From NCBI RefSeq assembly GCF_035917975.1, contig NZ_CP109130.1:5642001-5706000 (forward strand): a DNA stretch of 64,000 nt, in the 5' to 3' direction. The position numbers and the translations under genes are program-made. Shown here piece after piece: positions 1 to 10,010 of this stretch (within the stretch, counting starts at the first letter, position 1; each line of letters starts with the position of its first letter). The stretch is from Streptosporangium sp. NBC_01756 (GTDB lineage Bacteria; Actinomycetota; Actinomycetes; Streptosporangiales; Streptosporangiaceae). The notes below the pieces were generated by a model. It made no database searches. It was not told the origin of the DNA and saw only the letters and a list, made by a program, of their open reading frames with translations.

Positions 1-401
1 AGATCCGGCCGGACTACGTCCAGGCCGGTGACTTCCGCTCGGGAAGCGGCCGCGCGATCACCGCCAGGCTCCTCGACCTGCCGGAGCCGCCGGAAGTGAT
101 CTTCGCGGGTGACAACCTGATGACTCTCGGGGCGCTGGACGAGATACGGGCCCGCGGCCTGCGCATCCCCGACGACGTCGCCCTGGCGTCGTTCGACGAC
201 GCGGCCTGGTTCCCGCACGTGGACTCCCCGATAACCGCGATCAGCCAGCCCGCCGCCGAACTCGGCAGGTTGGGGGTGGGAGTCATCCTCGACCGCCTCG
301 CCGGCCGCCCGGCCGGGTCGGTGACCCTCCCCGCCCGGCTGGTGGTCCGCCGGTCATGCGGGGAAGGTCAGTCATACGGGGAAGAAAGGAACGGCTCGTG
401 A
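1..401 (+). CDS. LacI-family transcriptional repressor, C-terminal part (cut by window start)
   Basis: The reading frame is open from the first bases and ends in TGA at 399-401. The visible 132 or so residues match the C-terminal half of the periplasmic-binding-protein-like effector domain of LacI/GalR repressors: an IFAGDN segment, a GALDEIRARGLRIPDDVALASFDD stretch around 160-205 (typical LacI C-terminal subdomain), and an ITAISQPAAELGRLG helix near 235-270. The DNA-binding N-terminus lies upstream of the window. It overlaps the following ABC ATPase gene by 4 bp (GTGA), so it is probably the first gene of the same operon and the local regulator of ribose-type sugar uptake. The exact sugar ligand cannot be read from this fragment. 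Confidence 0.9.
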   Translation, partial: IRPDYVQAGDFRSGSGRAITARLLDLPEPPEVIFAGDNLMTLGALDEIRARGLRIPDDVALASFDDAAWFPHVDSPITAISQPAAELGRLGVGVILDRLAGRPAGSVTLPARLVVRRSCGEGQSYGEERNGS

Positions 402-1900
402 ACGAGGAAATCCTCCGGGTCGAGGGGCTGCGCAAGGTGTTCCCCGGCGTGGTCGCGCTGGACGGGGTCGACTTCAACCTCCGGGCCGGCGAGGTGCACG
501 TCCTGCTCGGCGAGAACGGCGCCGGCAAGAGCACGCTGATCAAGATGCTCTCCGGGGCCTACCACCCCGACGGAGGACGGATCCTGGTCGACGGCGCTCC
601 GGCCGAGATCCGCACCGCGAGCGACGCCACGGCGCTCGGCATCGCCACCATCTACCAGGAGTTCAACCTGGTTCCCCAGCTCACCGTCGGTGAGAACCTC
701 GCCCTCGGGCGTCCGCCCCGCCGGTTCGGCTTCGTCGACACCCGGCGGATGCACGAGCAGGCGCGGGAGCTGCTGCGGCGGGTCGGCGTCGACGTCGACC
801 CGCGCACCCCGGTCGCGAGGCTGGGCATCGCCCGCATGCAGATGATCGAGATCGCCAAGGCGCTGGGCCTGAACGCCCGGGTGCTCATCATGGACGAGCC
901 GACCGCCGTGCTCACCACGACGGAGGTCGAGCGGCTGTTCGCCATCGTCCGTCAGCTGCGCGACCAGGGGGTGGCGATCGTGTTCATCACGCACCACCTT
1001 GAGGAGATCCCGCAGATCGGCGACCGGGTCACCGTCCTGCGGGACGGCCGCTCGGTGGCGGAGGTGCCGGCCACCACCCCCGAGGGGGAACTGGTCAGGC
1101 TCATGGTCGGCCGGCCGATCGACCAGCAGTACCCCCGGGCCCCGGCGGCGCCGGGCGGCCCTCTCCTGCAGGTGCGGGGGCTCCGCAGGGAGGGCGAGTT
1201 CGCCGACGTCTCCTTCGAGGTCCGCGCCGGCGAGGTCGTCGGCCTGGCCGGACTGGTCGGCGCGGGCCGTACCGAGGTCGCGCGGGCGATCTTCGGCGCG
1301 GACCCCTACGACGCGGGCGAGGTCCTGGTGGAGGGCCGCCCGCTGGCCCGGGGCGACGTGCACGCCGCCATGGAGGCGGGCCTCGGCCTGGTCCCGGAGG
1401 ACCGCAAGGGCCAGGGACTGGTGCTCGGCGCGGACGTGGCGGAGAACCTCGGCCTGGTCACGCTCCGGCGGGCCAGCCGTGGCGGCTTCGTCGACAGGTC
1501 GGGTCAGCGCAAGGCCGCCGGCGAGGTGGCCCGGCAGCTCGGGGTGCGGATGAGCGGTCTCGCCCAGGAGGTCCGCACGCTGTCCGGCGGCAACCAACAG
1601 AAGATCGTCATAGGGAAATGGCTGCTCGCCCAGGCGAGAGTGCTCATCCTCGACGAGCCCACCCGCGGTGTCGACGTGGGGGCCAAGGTCGAGATCTATC
1701 AATTGATCAATTCGCTCACCGCCTCCGGGCACGCGGTGCTCATGATCTCCAGCGATCTCCCCGAGATCCTGGGCATGAGCGACCGCGTCCTGGTGATGGC
1801 CCGCGGCAGGCTCGTCGGGGAACTCGCCGCCGGTGACGCTACTCAGGATTCGGTGATGGCCCTGGCCGTCACCGAGGTGGAGGATGCTCGTGTCCACTAA
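398..1900 (+). CDS. rbsA: Ribose-type sugar ABC transporter, double ATP-binding subunit
   Basis: A 500-residue protein with two fused ABC ATPase domains, the usual RbsA size. The first domain carries Walker A GENGAGKST at residues 38-46 and Walker B MDEPTAV near 165; its signature is the degenerate LGIARMQMIEIAKAL form normal for this family. The second domain has the canonical signature LSGGNQQK near 394 and Walker B LDEPTRGVD near 416, with a diverged second P-loop (GLVGAGRTE). It energises import from the cytoplasmic face. I chose GTG 398, which overlaps the LacI stop and has GAAAGGA upstream; an in-frame ATG at 356 lies inside the LacI gene and is unlikely. Confidence 0.95.
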   Translation: MNEEILRVEGLRKVFPGVVALDGVDFNLRAGEVHVLLGENGAGKSTLIKMLSGAYHPDGGRILVDGAPAEIRTASDATALGIATIYQEFNLVPQLTVGENLALGRPPRRFGFVDTRRMHEQARELLRRVGVDVDPRTPVARLGIARMQMIEIAKALGLNARVLIMDEPTAVLTTTEVERLFAIVRQLRDQGVAIVFITHHLEEIPQIGDRVTVLRDGRSVAEVPATTPEGELVRLMVGRPIDQQYPRAPAAPGGPLLQVRGLRREGEFADVSFEVRAGEVVGLAGLVGAGRTEVARAIFGADPYDAGEVLVEGRPLARGDVHAAMEAGLGLVPEDRKGQGLVLGADVAENLGLVTLRRASRGGFVDRSGQRKAAGEVARQLGVRMSGLAQEVRTLSGGNQQKIVIGKWLLAQARVLILDEPTRGVDVGAKVEIYQLINSLTASGHAVLMISSDLPEILGMSDRVLVMARGRLVGELAAGDATQDSVMALAVTEVEDARVH

Positions 1901-2852
1901 CGTGCTGCGCCGGAAGCCGCCGGCGGCCGTGTGGCTGGGTGAGAACGGCGCGCTGGTCGCACTGGTCGTGCTCGCGGTCGCGCTGTCGCTGCTGTCGGGT
2001 GACTTCCTGGCGGTGACCAACCTGCTCAACGTGGGCGTGCAGGCGGCGGTCACCGCGATCCTGGCCTTCGGGGCCACCTTCGTCATCATCACCGGCGGCA
2101 TCGACCTGTCGGTCGGCTCCGTCGCGGCCCTGTCGGCGATCGTGCTGGCCTGGACGGCCACGGACACGGGGCTGCCGTGGCCGCTGGCCGTGGTGATCTC
2201 TCTCGCCGTCGGCCTCGCGTGCGGGCTGGTCAACGCCGCACTGATCGCGTACGGCAAGCTGCCGCCGTTCATCGCCACGCTGGCCATGCTGGGCGTGGCC
2301 CGCGGCCTGGCCCTGGTGATCTCACAGGGCAGCCCGATCGCGATGCCGGAGACCGTCTCCCACCTCGGTGACACCCTCGGCGACTACCTTCCGGTCCCCG
2401 TCATCGTCATGCTGCTGATGGGCGTGATCACGGCCGTGATCCTGAACCGGACCTACACCGGGCGCGCGATGTACGCCATCGGCGGCAACGAGGAGGCCGC
2501 CCGGCTGTCCGGCATCAACGTCAACCGGCAGAAGCTCATCACCTACGCCCTGGCCGGGCTCTTCGCCGCGGTCGCGGGCATCGTCCTGGCCAGCCGGCTC
2601 GCCTCGGCCCAGCCCCAGGCGGCCGCCGGCTACGAGCTGGACGCCATCGCCGCCGTCGTCATCGGCGGTGCGAGCCTGTCCGGCGGCAAGGGCCGGGCCT
2701 TCGGCACGTTCGTCGGCGCGCTCATCCTCGCCGTGCTGCGCAACGGCCTCAACCTGCTCTCCGTCTCCGCTTTCTGGCAACAGGTCGTGATCGGAGTGGT
2801 GATCGCGCTCGCGGTCCTGCTCGACACCCTGCGACGCCGTACGGCCAACTGA
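1890..2852 (+). CDS. rbsC: Ribose-type sugar ABC transporter permease
   Basis: About 320 residues of strongly hydrophobic sequence with roughly eight to ten membrane segments and the family motifs FVIITGGIDLSVGS near residue 70 and the late GGASLSGGKGRA loop. It is the BPD_transp_2 permease that partners the ATPase encoded just upstream. Two starts are possible: ATG 1884 and GTG 1890. The ribosome-binding site GGAGG at 1879-1883 touches ATG 1884 but lies 6 nt from GTG 1890, so GTG 1890 is preferred. The gene overlaps rbsA by 11 bp, indicating translational coupling. Confidence 0.93.
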   Translation: MSTNVLRRKPPAAVWLGENGALVALVVLAVALSLLSGDFLAVTNLLNVGVQAAVTAILAFGATFVIITGGIDLSVGSVAALSAIVLAWTATDTGLPWPLAVVISLAVGLACGLVNAALIAYGKLPPFIATLAMLGVARGLALVISQGSPIAMPETVSHLGDTLGDYLPVPVIVMLLMGVITAVILNRTYTGRAMYAIGGNEEAARLSGINVNRQKLITYALAGLFAAVAGIVLASRLASAQPQAAAGYELDAIAAVVIGGASLSGGKGRAFGTFVGALILAVLRNGLNLLSVSAFWQQVVIGVVIALAVLLDTLRRRTAN

Positions 2853-2870
2853 AACCATCGGGGGAACATC

Positions 2871-3818
2871 GTGAAACGCACCATCAGTCTTGTCGCCGCC
2901 GGCGCCGCGCTCGCTCTGGGCCTGACGGCCTGCGGCTCGGATTCCTCCTCCGGAGGGTCCGGGGCAGCCGGGGGGGACGTGAAGATCGGCATGTCGGTCT
3001 CCACCCTGAACAACCCCTACTTCGTCCAGCTCCGCAAGGGCGCCGAGGACGAGGCCAAGAAGCAGGGGATCGCGCTGACCGTCACCGACGCCCAGAACGA
3101 CGCCTCCCAGCAGGTGAACCAGGTCCAGAACTTCGCCAGCCAGAGCATGAAGGCGATCATCATCAACCCGGTCGACTCCGACGCCGCCGCACCCGCGGTG
3201 AAGGCGGCCGAGCGCTCCAAGATCCCGGTGATCGCCGTCGACCGGGTGGTCAACGGGGCCACCGTGGCCCAGACCGTGGCCTCCGACAACGTCGCCGGCG
3301 GCAAGCTGGCCGCCCAGGAGCTGGCCAAGCAGCTGGGCGAGAAGGGCAAGGTCGCCGTCCTGCAGGGGGTGCCCGGCACCTCCGCCTCCCGCGACCGCGG
3401 CCAGGGCTTCACCGAGGGCATCAAGGCCTACCCGAACATCCAGGTGGTCGCCCAGCAGCCCGCAGACTTCGACCGGACCAAGGGCCTGGACGTCATGACC
3501 AACCTGCTCCAGTCCAACCCCGGCGTCACCGGGGTGTTCGCCGAGAACGACGAGATGGCCCTGGGCGCCATCAAGGCGCTGGGCGCGAAGGCGGGCAAGG
3601 AGATCAAGGTCATCGGCTTCGACGGCACCCCCGACGGGCTCAAGGCCATCCAGGCCGGCACGCTGAACGCCAGCGTCGCCCAGCAGCCGCAGATCCTCGG
3701 GCAGCAGGCCGTGCAGGGCGCGCTCAAGGCGGCCAAGGGCGAGAAGGTCGAGGCGACGGTGGCTGTGCCGGTCAAGATCGTGACCAGTGCCAACGTCGCG
3801 GAATTCGCGGGCTCGTGA
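2871..3818 (+). CDS. rbsB: Ribose-type sugar ABC transporter substrate-binding lipoprotein
   Basis: A 315-residue periplasmic-binding protein of the RbsB/type I sugar-binding family. The N-terminus is a lipoprotein signal ending in the lipobox LTAC with Cys21, followed by a Ser/Gly linker, so it is anchored outside the membrane. Family features include the opening strand VKIGMSVSTLNNPYF, the IIINPVDSDAA segment, VIAVDRVV and the late VIGFDGTPDG. The GTG start at 2871 has a GGGGGAAC ribosome-binding site a few bases upstream. It lies 18 bp after rbsC and its TGA overlaps the ribokinase start region. D-ribose is the likely but unproven ligand, supported by the pyranase and ribokinase in the operon. 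Confidence 0.95.
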   Translation: MKRTISLVAAGAALALGLTACGSDSSSGGSGAAGGDVKIGMSVSTLNNPYFVQLRKGAEDEAKKQGIALTVTDAQNDASQQVNQVQNFASQSMKAIIINPVDSDAAAPAVKAAERSKIPVIAVDRVVNGATVAQTVASDNVAGGKLAAQELAKQLGEKGKVAVLQGVPGTSASRDRGQGFTEGIKAYPNIQVVAQQPADFDRTKGLDVMTNLLQSNPGVTGVFAENDEMALGAIKALGAKAGKEIKVIGFDGTPDGLKAIQAGTLNASVAQQPQILGQQAVQGALKAAKGEKVEATVAVPVKIVTSANVAEFAGS

Positions 3819-4774
3819 TGACCGCCCGCGGTGACGACGGCAAGCGCCTCTCTCCCGAGGACGCTCGACGGCAGCGCCCGGACGGTCCGGAGCAGCCCTG
3901 CGAAATGATCGTCGTGGGCTCGGTCAACGCCGACCTGGTGGTCCGCGTCGACCGGCGTCCCCGGCCCGGTGAGACGGTGATCGGCTCGGACCTGGTCACC
4001 TATCCCGGCGGAAAGGGCGCCAACCAGGCCGTCGCGGCGGCCCGGCTCGGTGCCCGGGTGGCCCTGCTCGGCCGGGTCGGCTCCGACGGCAACGGCGAGT
4101 TCCTGCGCAAGGCGCTGGCCGGCGACGGGGTGGACCTGAGCCACCTCGCCGAGACCCCGGGGCCGACCGGCGTCGCCCTGATCACCGTGGGGGCCGACGG
4201 GGACAACAGCATCATCGTGTCCCCGGGGGTCAACGCGCTGCTGAGCGAGGACGACGTCGCCGCGGCCGCCGACCTGCTGGCGTCGGCGCGGGTCGTCTCC
4301 CTCCAGTTGGAGAGCCCGCTCGCCACGGTCGTGGCCGCCGCCCGGACGGCGGCCCGGGTGGTCTTCAACCTGTCGCCTCCCGCGGTGGTCCCCGACGACC
4401 TGCTCGCCGTCTGCGATCCGCTCGTCGTCAACGAACACGAGGCCGCGCTCCTGCTGGGCGAGCACGGCACTCCCTGTCAGCAGGCGACGGCCCTGCTCGC
4501 GCTCGGCCCCCGTTCGGTGGTCCTCACACTGGGCGCCGACGGCGCGGTCGTCGCCGGGCCCGACGGGGTGACGACGGTGCCCAGCCCCTCGGTGGACGCC
4601 GTCGACACCACCGGTGCCGGGGACGCGTTCACCGGGGCGCTGGCCTGGCGCCTGGCCGGCGGCGACGACCTGGCCACCGCCACCGCCTTCGCGGTCCGGG
4701 TGGGCGCCGCCTCCGTACGGAGTCCCGGGGCGCAGAGTTCCTACCCGTACCAGGAGGACCTGGAGACGCTGTGA
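3815..4774 (+). CDS. rbsK: Ribokinase (PfkB family)
   Basis: A PfkB-family sugar kinase expected to phosphorylate D-ribose to ribose 5-phosphate. It shows the N-terminal IVVGSVNADLVVRVDRRPRPGE region, the GGKGANQAVAAARLG signature near residue 65 and the C-terminal signature DTTGAGDAFTGALAW near 266 with the catalytic Asp. GTG 3815 overlaps the rbsB stop. The first 30 residues before MIVVGSVNAD are hydrophilic and absent from typical ribokinases, so ATG 3905, preceded by GGAG about 12 nt upstream, is an alternative true start giving a standard-length enzyme of about 289 residues. Operon context makes ribose the probable substrate. Confidence 0.93.
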   Translation: MMTARGDDGKRLSPEDARRQRPDGPEQPCEMIVVGSVNADLVVRVDRRPRPGETVIGSDLVTYPGGKGANQAVAAARLGARVALLGRVGSDGNGEFLRKALAGDGVDLSHLAETPGPTGVALITVGADGDNSIIVSPGVNALLSEDDVAAAADLLASARVVSLQLESPLATVVAAARTAARVVFNLSPPAVVPDDLLAVCDPLVVNEHEAALLLGEHGTPCQQATALLALGPRSVVLTLGADGAVVAGPDGVTTVPSPSVDAVDTTGAGDAFTGALAWRLAGGDDLATATAFAVRVGAASVRSPGAQSSYPYQEDLETL

Positions 4775-5160
4775 AACGTGCCGGGATTCTCAACGCCGCC
4801 CTGTCCGGGGCGCTGGCCCGCCTCGGACACACCGACGAGCTGCTCATCTGCGACAGCGGGATGCCGCTGCCCCCAGGGGTCGAGGTCGTCGACCTCGCCT
4901 TCCTGCCGGGCGTCCCGGCGTTCGCCGACGTGCTGGACGGGATCCTCGCCGAGCTCGTCGTGGAGGGGGCCATCGCGGCGCGGGAGGTCCGGACGGCCAA
5001 CGCCGGATGCGCCACCCTGCTCGGTGCCCGGCTGCCCGGCCTGACCTACGTCCCGCACGAGGAGCTCAAGCGCCTGTCCCGCGCCGGCCGGCTGGTCGTG
5101 CGGACCGGGGAGGCGAAGCCGTACGCCAATGTGCTGCTGCGGTGCGGGGTCGCCTTCTGA
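4771..5160 (+). CDS. rbsD: D-ribose pyranase
   Basis: A 129-residue RbsD/FucU family protein, close to the family's usual size. It starts with the characteristic MKRAGILNAALSGALARLGHTD and continues with ICDSGMPLPPG and the C-terminal TGEAKPYANVLL. RbsD interconverts the pyranose and furanose forms of ribose so that ribokinase can act. The GTG start at 4771 overlaps the rbsK stop by 4 bp. It is the last gene of the operon and is followed by a strong hairpin at 5170-5198. Confidence 0.96.
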   Translation: MKRAGILNAALSGALARLGHTDELLICDSGMPLPPGVEVVDLAFLPGVPAFADVLDGILAELVVEGAIAAREVRTANAGCATLLGARLPGLTYVPHEELKRLSRAGRLVVRTGEAKPYANVLLRCGVAF

Positions 5161-5169
5161 CCGTCCCGG

Positions 5170-5198
5170 CACCCGCCGGGGCGCCGATCCGGCGGGTG
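5170..5198 (+). terminator. Hairpin terminator of the rbs operon
   Basis: Perfect 10-bp arms CACCCGCCGG and CCGGCGGGTG around a 9-nt loop, starting 10 bp after the rbsD stop. There is no strong T-tract, which is common for actinobacterial terminators. Confidence 0.7.
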
Positions 5199-5265
5199 TG
5201 AAGGCCCGGCCTTCCGTACGGACGTCCCTCCGCCCCCCGTTCCCCTGGGACGCCGTCCCCGGGGG

Positions 5266-5350
5266 GACGGACCGACGCGGCGGGAAAGAAGGGCGGGAGG
5301 TGCTCACCGCGATCGGCGCCCGCGAGACGGACCGACGCGGCGGGAAAGAA
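5266..5350. repeat. Two identical 25-bp direct repeats, 60 bp apart
   Basis: The 25-bp sequence beginning GACGGACCGACGCGGCGG and ending GAAAGAA occurs at 5266-5290 and 5326-5350 with no mismatch. The second copy ends 20 bp before the start codon of the SpoIIM-like gene, so the repeats lie in its promoter/5' leader. They could be paired binding sites or a local duplication; the sequence alone does not decide. Confidence 0.85.
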
Positions 5351-5370
5351 GATGTGGATACGCTGCTTTC

Positions 5371-6366
5371 GTGGACATCGACGCCTTCGTCAGCGCGCAC
5401 CGGCCGGTCTGGGACCGCCTGGAGGACCTCATCCGGCGCCGGAGGTCACTGAACGGCGCCGAGGTCGACGAGCTCGTGGACCTCTACCAGCGGGTCGCCA
5501 CGCACCTGTCCATCGTGCGGTCGGGCCGGGCCGACCCGATCCTGGTGGGCCGGCTGTCCGCGCTGGTCGCCCGGGCCCGGTCCGCGGTGACCGGCGCGCA
5601 CACCCCCGCCTGGCGGGAGTTCGTCCGCTTCTTCGCGGTCTCCTTCCCGGTGGTCGCCTACCGGGCCCGCTGGTGGTGGCTCGCCACCACGGCCGCGTTC
5701 GTCGTGGTCTCCGTGGCCATCGCCGTCTGGGTGGCGGGCGACCCCGCCGTCCAGGCCGCGATCGCCACACCCGAGGAGATCACCCAGCTCGTCGACCACG
5801 ACTTCGCCGACTACTACTCCGAGCACCCCGCGGCCTCGTTCGCCGGGCAGGTCTGGGTCAACAACGCCTGGGTCTCGATGCAGGTCATCATCATGGCCAT
5901 CCTGCTCGGCCTGCCGATCCCCTACATCCTGTGGGAGAACGCGGCCAACGTGGCCCTCTCCGCCGGGCTGATGGCCTCGCGCGGCAAACTCGACATCTTC
6001 TTCGGCCTGATCACCCCGCACGGCCTGCTGGAGCTGACCGCGGTGTTCCTCGCGGCGGCCGTCGGCATGCGCCTCGGCTGGACGGTCATCGCCCCCGGCC
6101 CCAGAAAGCGCGGCGAGGTCCTCGCCGAGCAGGGCCGGGCCGTCATGAGCGTGGCCCTCGGCCTGGTCGTGGTGCTGTTCGTCTCCGGGCTGATCGAGGG
6201 ACTGGTCACCCCCTCGGGCCTGCCCACCTGGGCGCGGATCGGCATCGGAGTGATCGCCGAGGCGGCCTTCCTGAGCTACGTGATCTACTTCGGCCGCCGG
6301 GCCCTGCGCGCCGGCGAGACCGGAGACCTGGAGCGCGCCCCCGACCTCGCACCGAGCGCCGGCTGA
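5371..6366 (+). CDS. SpoIIM-family integral membrane protein
   Basis: A 331-residue protein of the stage II sporulation protein M family as found in actinobacteria. About 95 cytoplasmic residues rich in Arg/Glu precede a membrane domain with about five or six segments (for example near residues 107-126, 165-190, 215-235 and 265-285) and a short charged tail. Start is GTG 5371. It converges on the DUF58/MoxR gene set, a neighbourhood conserved in actinomycetes, which suggests a shared role in envelope or differentiation biology. The biochemical function of this family in actinobacteria is not established; the family name does not prove a role in sporulation here. Confidence 0.85.
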   Translation: MDIDAFVSAHRPVWDRLEDLIRRRRSLNGAEVDELVDLYQRVATHLSIVRSGRADPILVGRLSALVARARSAVTGAHTPAWREFVRFFAVSFPVVAYRARWWWLATTAAFVVVSVAIAVWVAGDPAVQAAIATPEEITQLVDHDFADYYSEHPAASFAGQVWVNNAWVSMQVIIMAILLGLPIPYILWENAANVALSAGLMASRGKLDIFFGLITPHGLLELTAVFLAAAVGMRLGWTVIAPGPRKRGEVLAEQGRAVMSVALGLVVVLFVSGLIEGLVTPSGLPTWARIGIGVIAEAAFLSYVIYFGRRALRAGETGDLERAPDLAPSAG

Positions 6367-6399
6367 CGCCGGACTCGCCGTCGCCATCGCCGTCCGCGG

Positions 6400-7767
6400 T
6401 CAGAGGCGCCCCGCGGCCTTCAGCGCCAGGTAGGCGTCGGCCAGGGCGGGGGCGAGCTGCTCCGGGGCGGCGTCCACGACCTCCACGCCCTGGCGGCGCA
6501 GCCGGGCGGTGATCCTGCGCCGGTCGGCGTTCTGGTGCTCCGCCGCTGCGGCGTTGTAGACCAGCTCGGGGGTGCCGCGCCCGGCCGCCATCGTGGCCAC
6601 CTGCGGGTCGGAGACGGCGGCGAGGAGCACCAGGTGCCGTGCGGAGAGCCGGGGGAGCATGGGCAGCAGCCCCTCCTCCAGCGACGCCGAGTTCAGGTCG
6701 GTCAGCACGACGACCAGGCAGCGCCGTTTGGCGCGGGCCAGGACGGCGGCGACCATGCCGGCCGAGTCGGCCTCGACGAGTTCGGCCTCCAACGGGGCCA
6801 TGGTGTTGACCAGCGACGACAGCATCTCGGTACGGCTGGCGCCGGACACCCAGGCGCGCACCGTGCGGTCGTGGGCGAGGAAGTCCACCCGGTCACCGGC
6901 CCGGGTGGCCAGTGCGGCCAGCAGCAGCGCCGCGTCCATCGACCAGTCCAGCCGGGGCCAGCCCGGCACGATCGTCGCCGGGCCGTACAGGCCGCCGGTC
7001 CTGGGCATCTCACCGGCCAGCGGGACGGGGGCCGTCCCCACCCGCCCGGCCGAGGTGCGCCCGGTGTCCAGGACGATCAGCACCCGCCGGTCGCGCTCGG
7101 GCCGCCAGGTGCGGACCACGACGTCGTTGCGGCGGGCGGTGGCCCGCCAGTCGATCGAGCGGACGTCGTCGCCGACCACGTACTCGCGGAGCGAGTCGAA
7201 CTCGGTGCCCTGTCCCCGCACCATCGACGGGTGCCGGCCCTCCAGCTCCCGCAGCCGTGAGAGCTTGGCGGGCAGGTGCTTGCGGCTGAGGAACGGCGGC
7301 AGCACCCGGACCGACCACGGCACCCGGTGGGAACCCTGGCGGGCCGCGATGCCCAACGGGCCCAGCGTGCGCACCGTGACCGTGACGGCCTCGCGGTCGC
7401 CCCGGCGGGTGGGGGTGAGCGTCGTGACGAGACGGCGGCGCTCGCCGGGGGGCACGTCCAGCCGCAGGTGCCGCGGGGCGGCCCCGGCCGAGGGGGGCCA
7501 GGCGTCCCGCAGCAGGCCCCGGGCCCGGCGAGGCCCAGGGTTCTCCACGATCAGCTCGACCGTGGCGGACTCGCCGAGCCGTACCAGCCGGTCGCCCGAA
7601 CGGGTGAACCGCAGCGGCCGTACGCCCCCGGCCAGCAGCAGGTCCACCGCGACCAACGCCAGGAGCAGCAGCGCCACCCCGGCGACGGCCGGTCCCGGCT
7701 GGGGCGCGAACAGCACGGCCAGCGTGCCGAGCAGGGCCAGCAGGGCGGCCCGTCCTGTCAGTGCCAT
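6400..7767 (-). CDS. DUF58 domain protein with vWA-like fold
   Basis: A 455-residue protein with two N-terminal membrane segments (within residues 5-45), a beta-rich middle and a DUF58 core around residues 190-270 containing EFDSLREYVVGDDVRSIDWRA-type sequence, the family hallmark (the stretch begins near residue 192). The region around VLIVLDTGRTSAG resembles a von Willebrand A metal-binding strand. It lies 4 bp downstream of the MoxR gene and is surely co-transcribed. DUF58 proteins pair with MoxR AAA+ ATPases, probably as adaptors in chaperone-like assembly; the client is unknown. Confidence 0.9.
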   Translation of the reverse strand: MALTGRAALLALLGTLAVLFAPQPGPAVAGVALLLLALVAVDLLLAGGVRPLRFTRSGDRLVRLGESATVELIVENPGPRRARGLLRDAWPPSAGAAPRHLRLDVPPGERRRLVTTLTPTRRGDREAVTVTVRTLGPLGIAARQGSHRVPWSVRVLPPFLSRKHLPAKLSRLRELEGRHPSMVRGQGTEFDSLREYVVGDDVRSIDWRATARRNDVVVRTWRPERDRRVLIVLDTGRTSAGRVGTAPVPLAGEMPRTGGLYGPATIVPGWPRLDWSMDAALLLAALATRAGDRVDFLAHDRTVRAWVSGASRTEMLSSLVNTMAPLEAELVEADSAGMVAAVLARAKRRCLVVVLTDLNSASLEEGLLPMLPRLSARHLVLLAAVSDPQVATMAAGRGTPELVYNAAAAEHQNADRRRITARLRRQGVEVVDAAPEQLAPALADAYLALKAAGRL

Positions 7768-7771
7768 CGTC

Positions 7772-8782
<1,011 letters not shown>

Positions 8783-8849
8783 GAAGCTCTCTCCGCCGAC
8801 TCCGGGAGCACGGTGCCGCCGTCTCCGGCGACCTGCTCGCTACGCTCGC

Positions 8850-10010
8850 TCACGACTCTTTGACCTGCCTCTCCAACATGTCCAGGTATGCGGCCAGGGC
8901 CACCAGCCCGGCCTCGTCAGCCGGTGGCGGGCCGTACAGGGCGGCGCCCACGTGGAAGCCCGCCTGACCGGTCCGTTCGGCGATCGCGTCGACCTTCGCC
9001 TCCGGGCCGGCCGCCGAGGGCAGCCCGAGCCGGGGGGTGACCCGGTCGGCGAACCCGGCGCGCAGGGCGACGGCGGCCCGGTCGCGGGCACGTCTGGCCC
9101 GGTAGAGCCGGGCCCTGCCCTCCACGGTCTCGGCCGCCCTGACCACGACGGGCAGCCGCTCGGCCACCACCGGGCCGAGCCGGCGGCCCTGCCAGAGTGC
9201 CAGCAGGAGGACGACGACGCCCAGTTGCAGCACGGCCCACCTGACCCCGTCGGGGATCAGGTCGTAGAAACTCTGCTCTCCCGCGGCCTGCGCGGCGGTC
9301 TCCGGGGCCACCAGCCAGATCAGCCGGGGCCGGGCCCCGGCCAGGTTCATCGCCAGCGCGGCGTTGCCGTCCTCGGCCAGCCGCAGGTTGGACATGAACT
9401 GGCCGTCGCCCACGACCGTGACCGTCCGGTCCCTGTCGGTGTAGCTGACCAGGGTGGGCGTGCCGTCGGCAGGGTAGCAGCCGACCGCCCCCGAGGGGGC
9501 GGTGAAGGTCGCGCCGCCCATGAAGGCGCCGCCCGCCCTGGCCGCCGCCGGCAGCGCGCACCGGGGCTCGCGGGAACGTGTCCGCGCCGTCTCGGTGGTG
9601 CCGACACCGGGGGTGAGCAGGTCCTCGTACTGTTGTGCGCCGACCACGATCCGGTCGGCGGACAGCGCGCCGAGCCGCCGGGCCTCTTCTTCGCCGAGGA
9701 AGGAGGTGTCACCGAGCAGCAGGGTGCTTTCGCCGGAGTCGGCGGCCTCCGCCTCGGCGACCGAGGTGACGCGCCTGACCTCCACCCCGTGGGCTCGCAG
9801 GAGCTGGGCCAGGCCCTTGCCGCCGGCCAGTGAGGTGTCGGCGGGGTCGAGGGGCCGGCTCGCACCGGCGCCGCCGAGCAGTACGCCGACGACCGCGCCG
9901 GCGACCACGATGAGCGCGATGAGGAGGATGCCCCGGCCACCGCGCCACAGGCTCGCGGCGGTGGGCGAGGTGGCGGTCGAGCCCGTCTCCGCAGCGGCGG
10001 CGAGGCTCAT
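8850..10010 (-). CDS. DUF4350 domain membrane protein
   Basis: A 386-residue protein with a membrane segment near residues 25-50 (ILLIALIVVAGAVVGVLLGG), an extracytoplasmic DUF4350 region opening with LAGGKGLAQLLRAHGVEVRRV and a second membrane segment near residue 290, then an Arg-rich cytoplasmic tail. DUF4350 resembles glutamine-amidotransferase-like/GATase1-fold domains. The start ATG 10010 overlaps the end of the DUF4129 gene by 4 bp. A longer frame extends upstream but is only a shadow of that gene. Function unknown; always considered with the MoxR partner. Confidence 0.87.
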   Translation of the reverse strand: MSLAAAAETGSTATSPTAASLWRGGRGILLIALIVVAGAVVGVLLGGAGASRPLDPADTSLAGGKGLAQLLRAHGVEVRRVTSVAEAEAADSGESTLLLGDTSFLGEEEARRLGALSADRIVVGAQQYEDLLTPGVGTTETARTRSREPRCALPAAARAGGAFMGGATFTAPSGAVGCYPADGTPTLVSYTDRDRTVTVVGDGQFMSNLRLAEDGNAALAMNLAGARPRLIWLVAPETAAQAAGEQSFYDLIPDGVRWAVLQLGVVVLLLALWQGRRLGPVVAERLPVVVRAAETVEGRARLYRARRARDRAAVALRAGFADRVTPRLGLPSAAGPEAKVDAIAERTGQAGFHVGAALYGPPPADEAGLVALAAYLDMLERQVKES

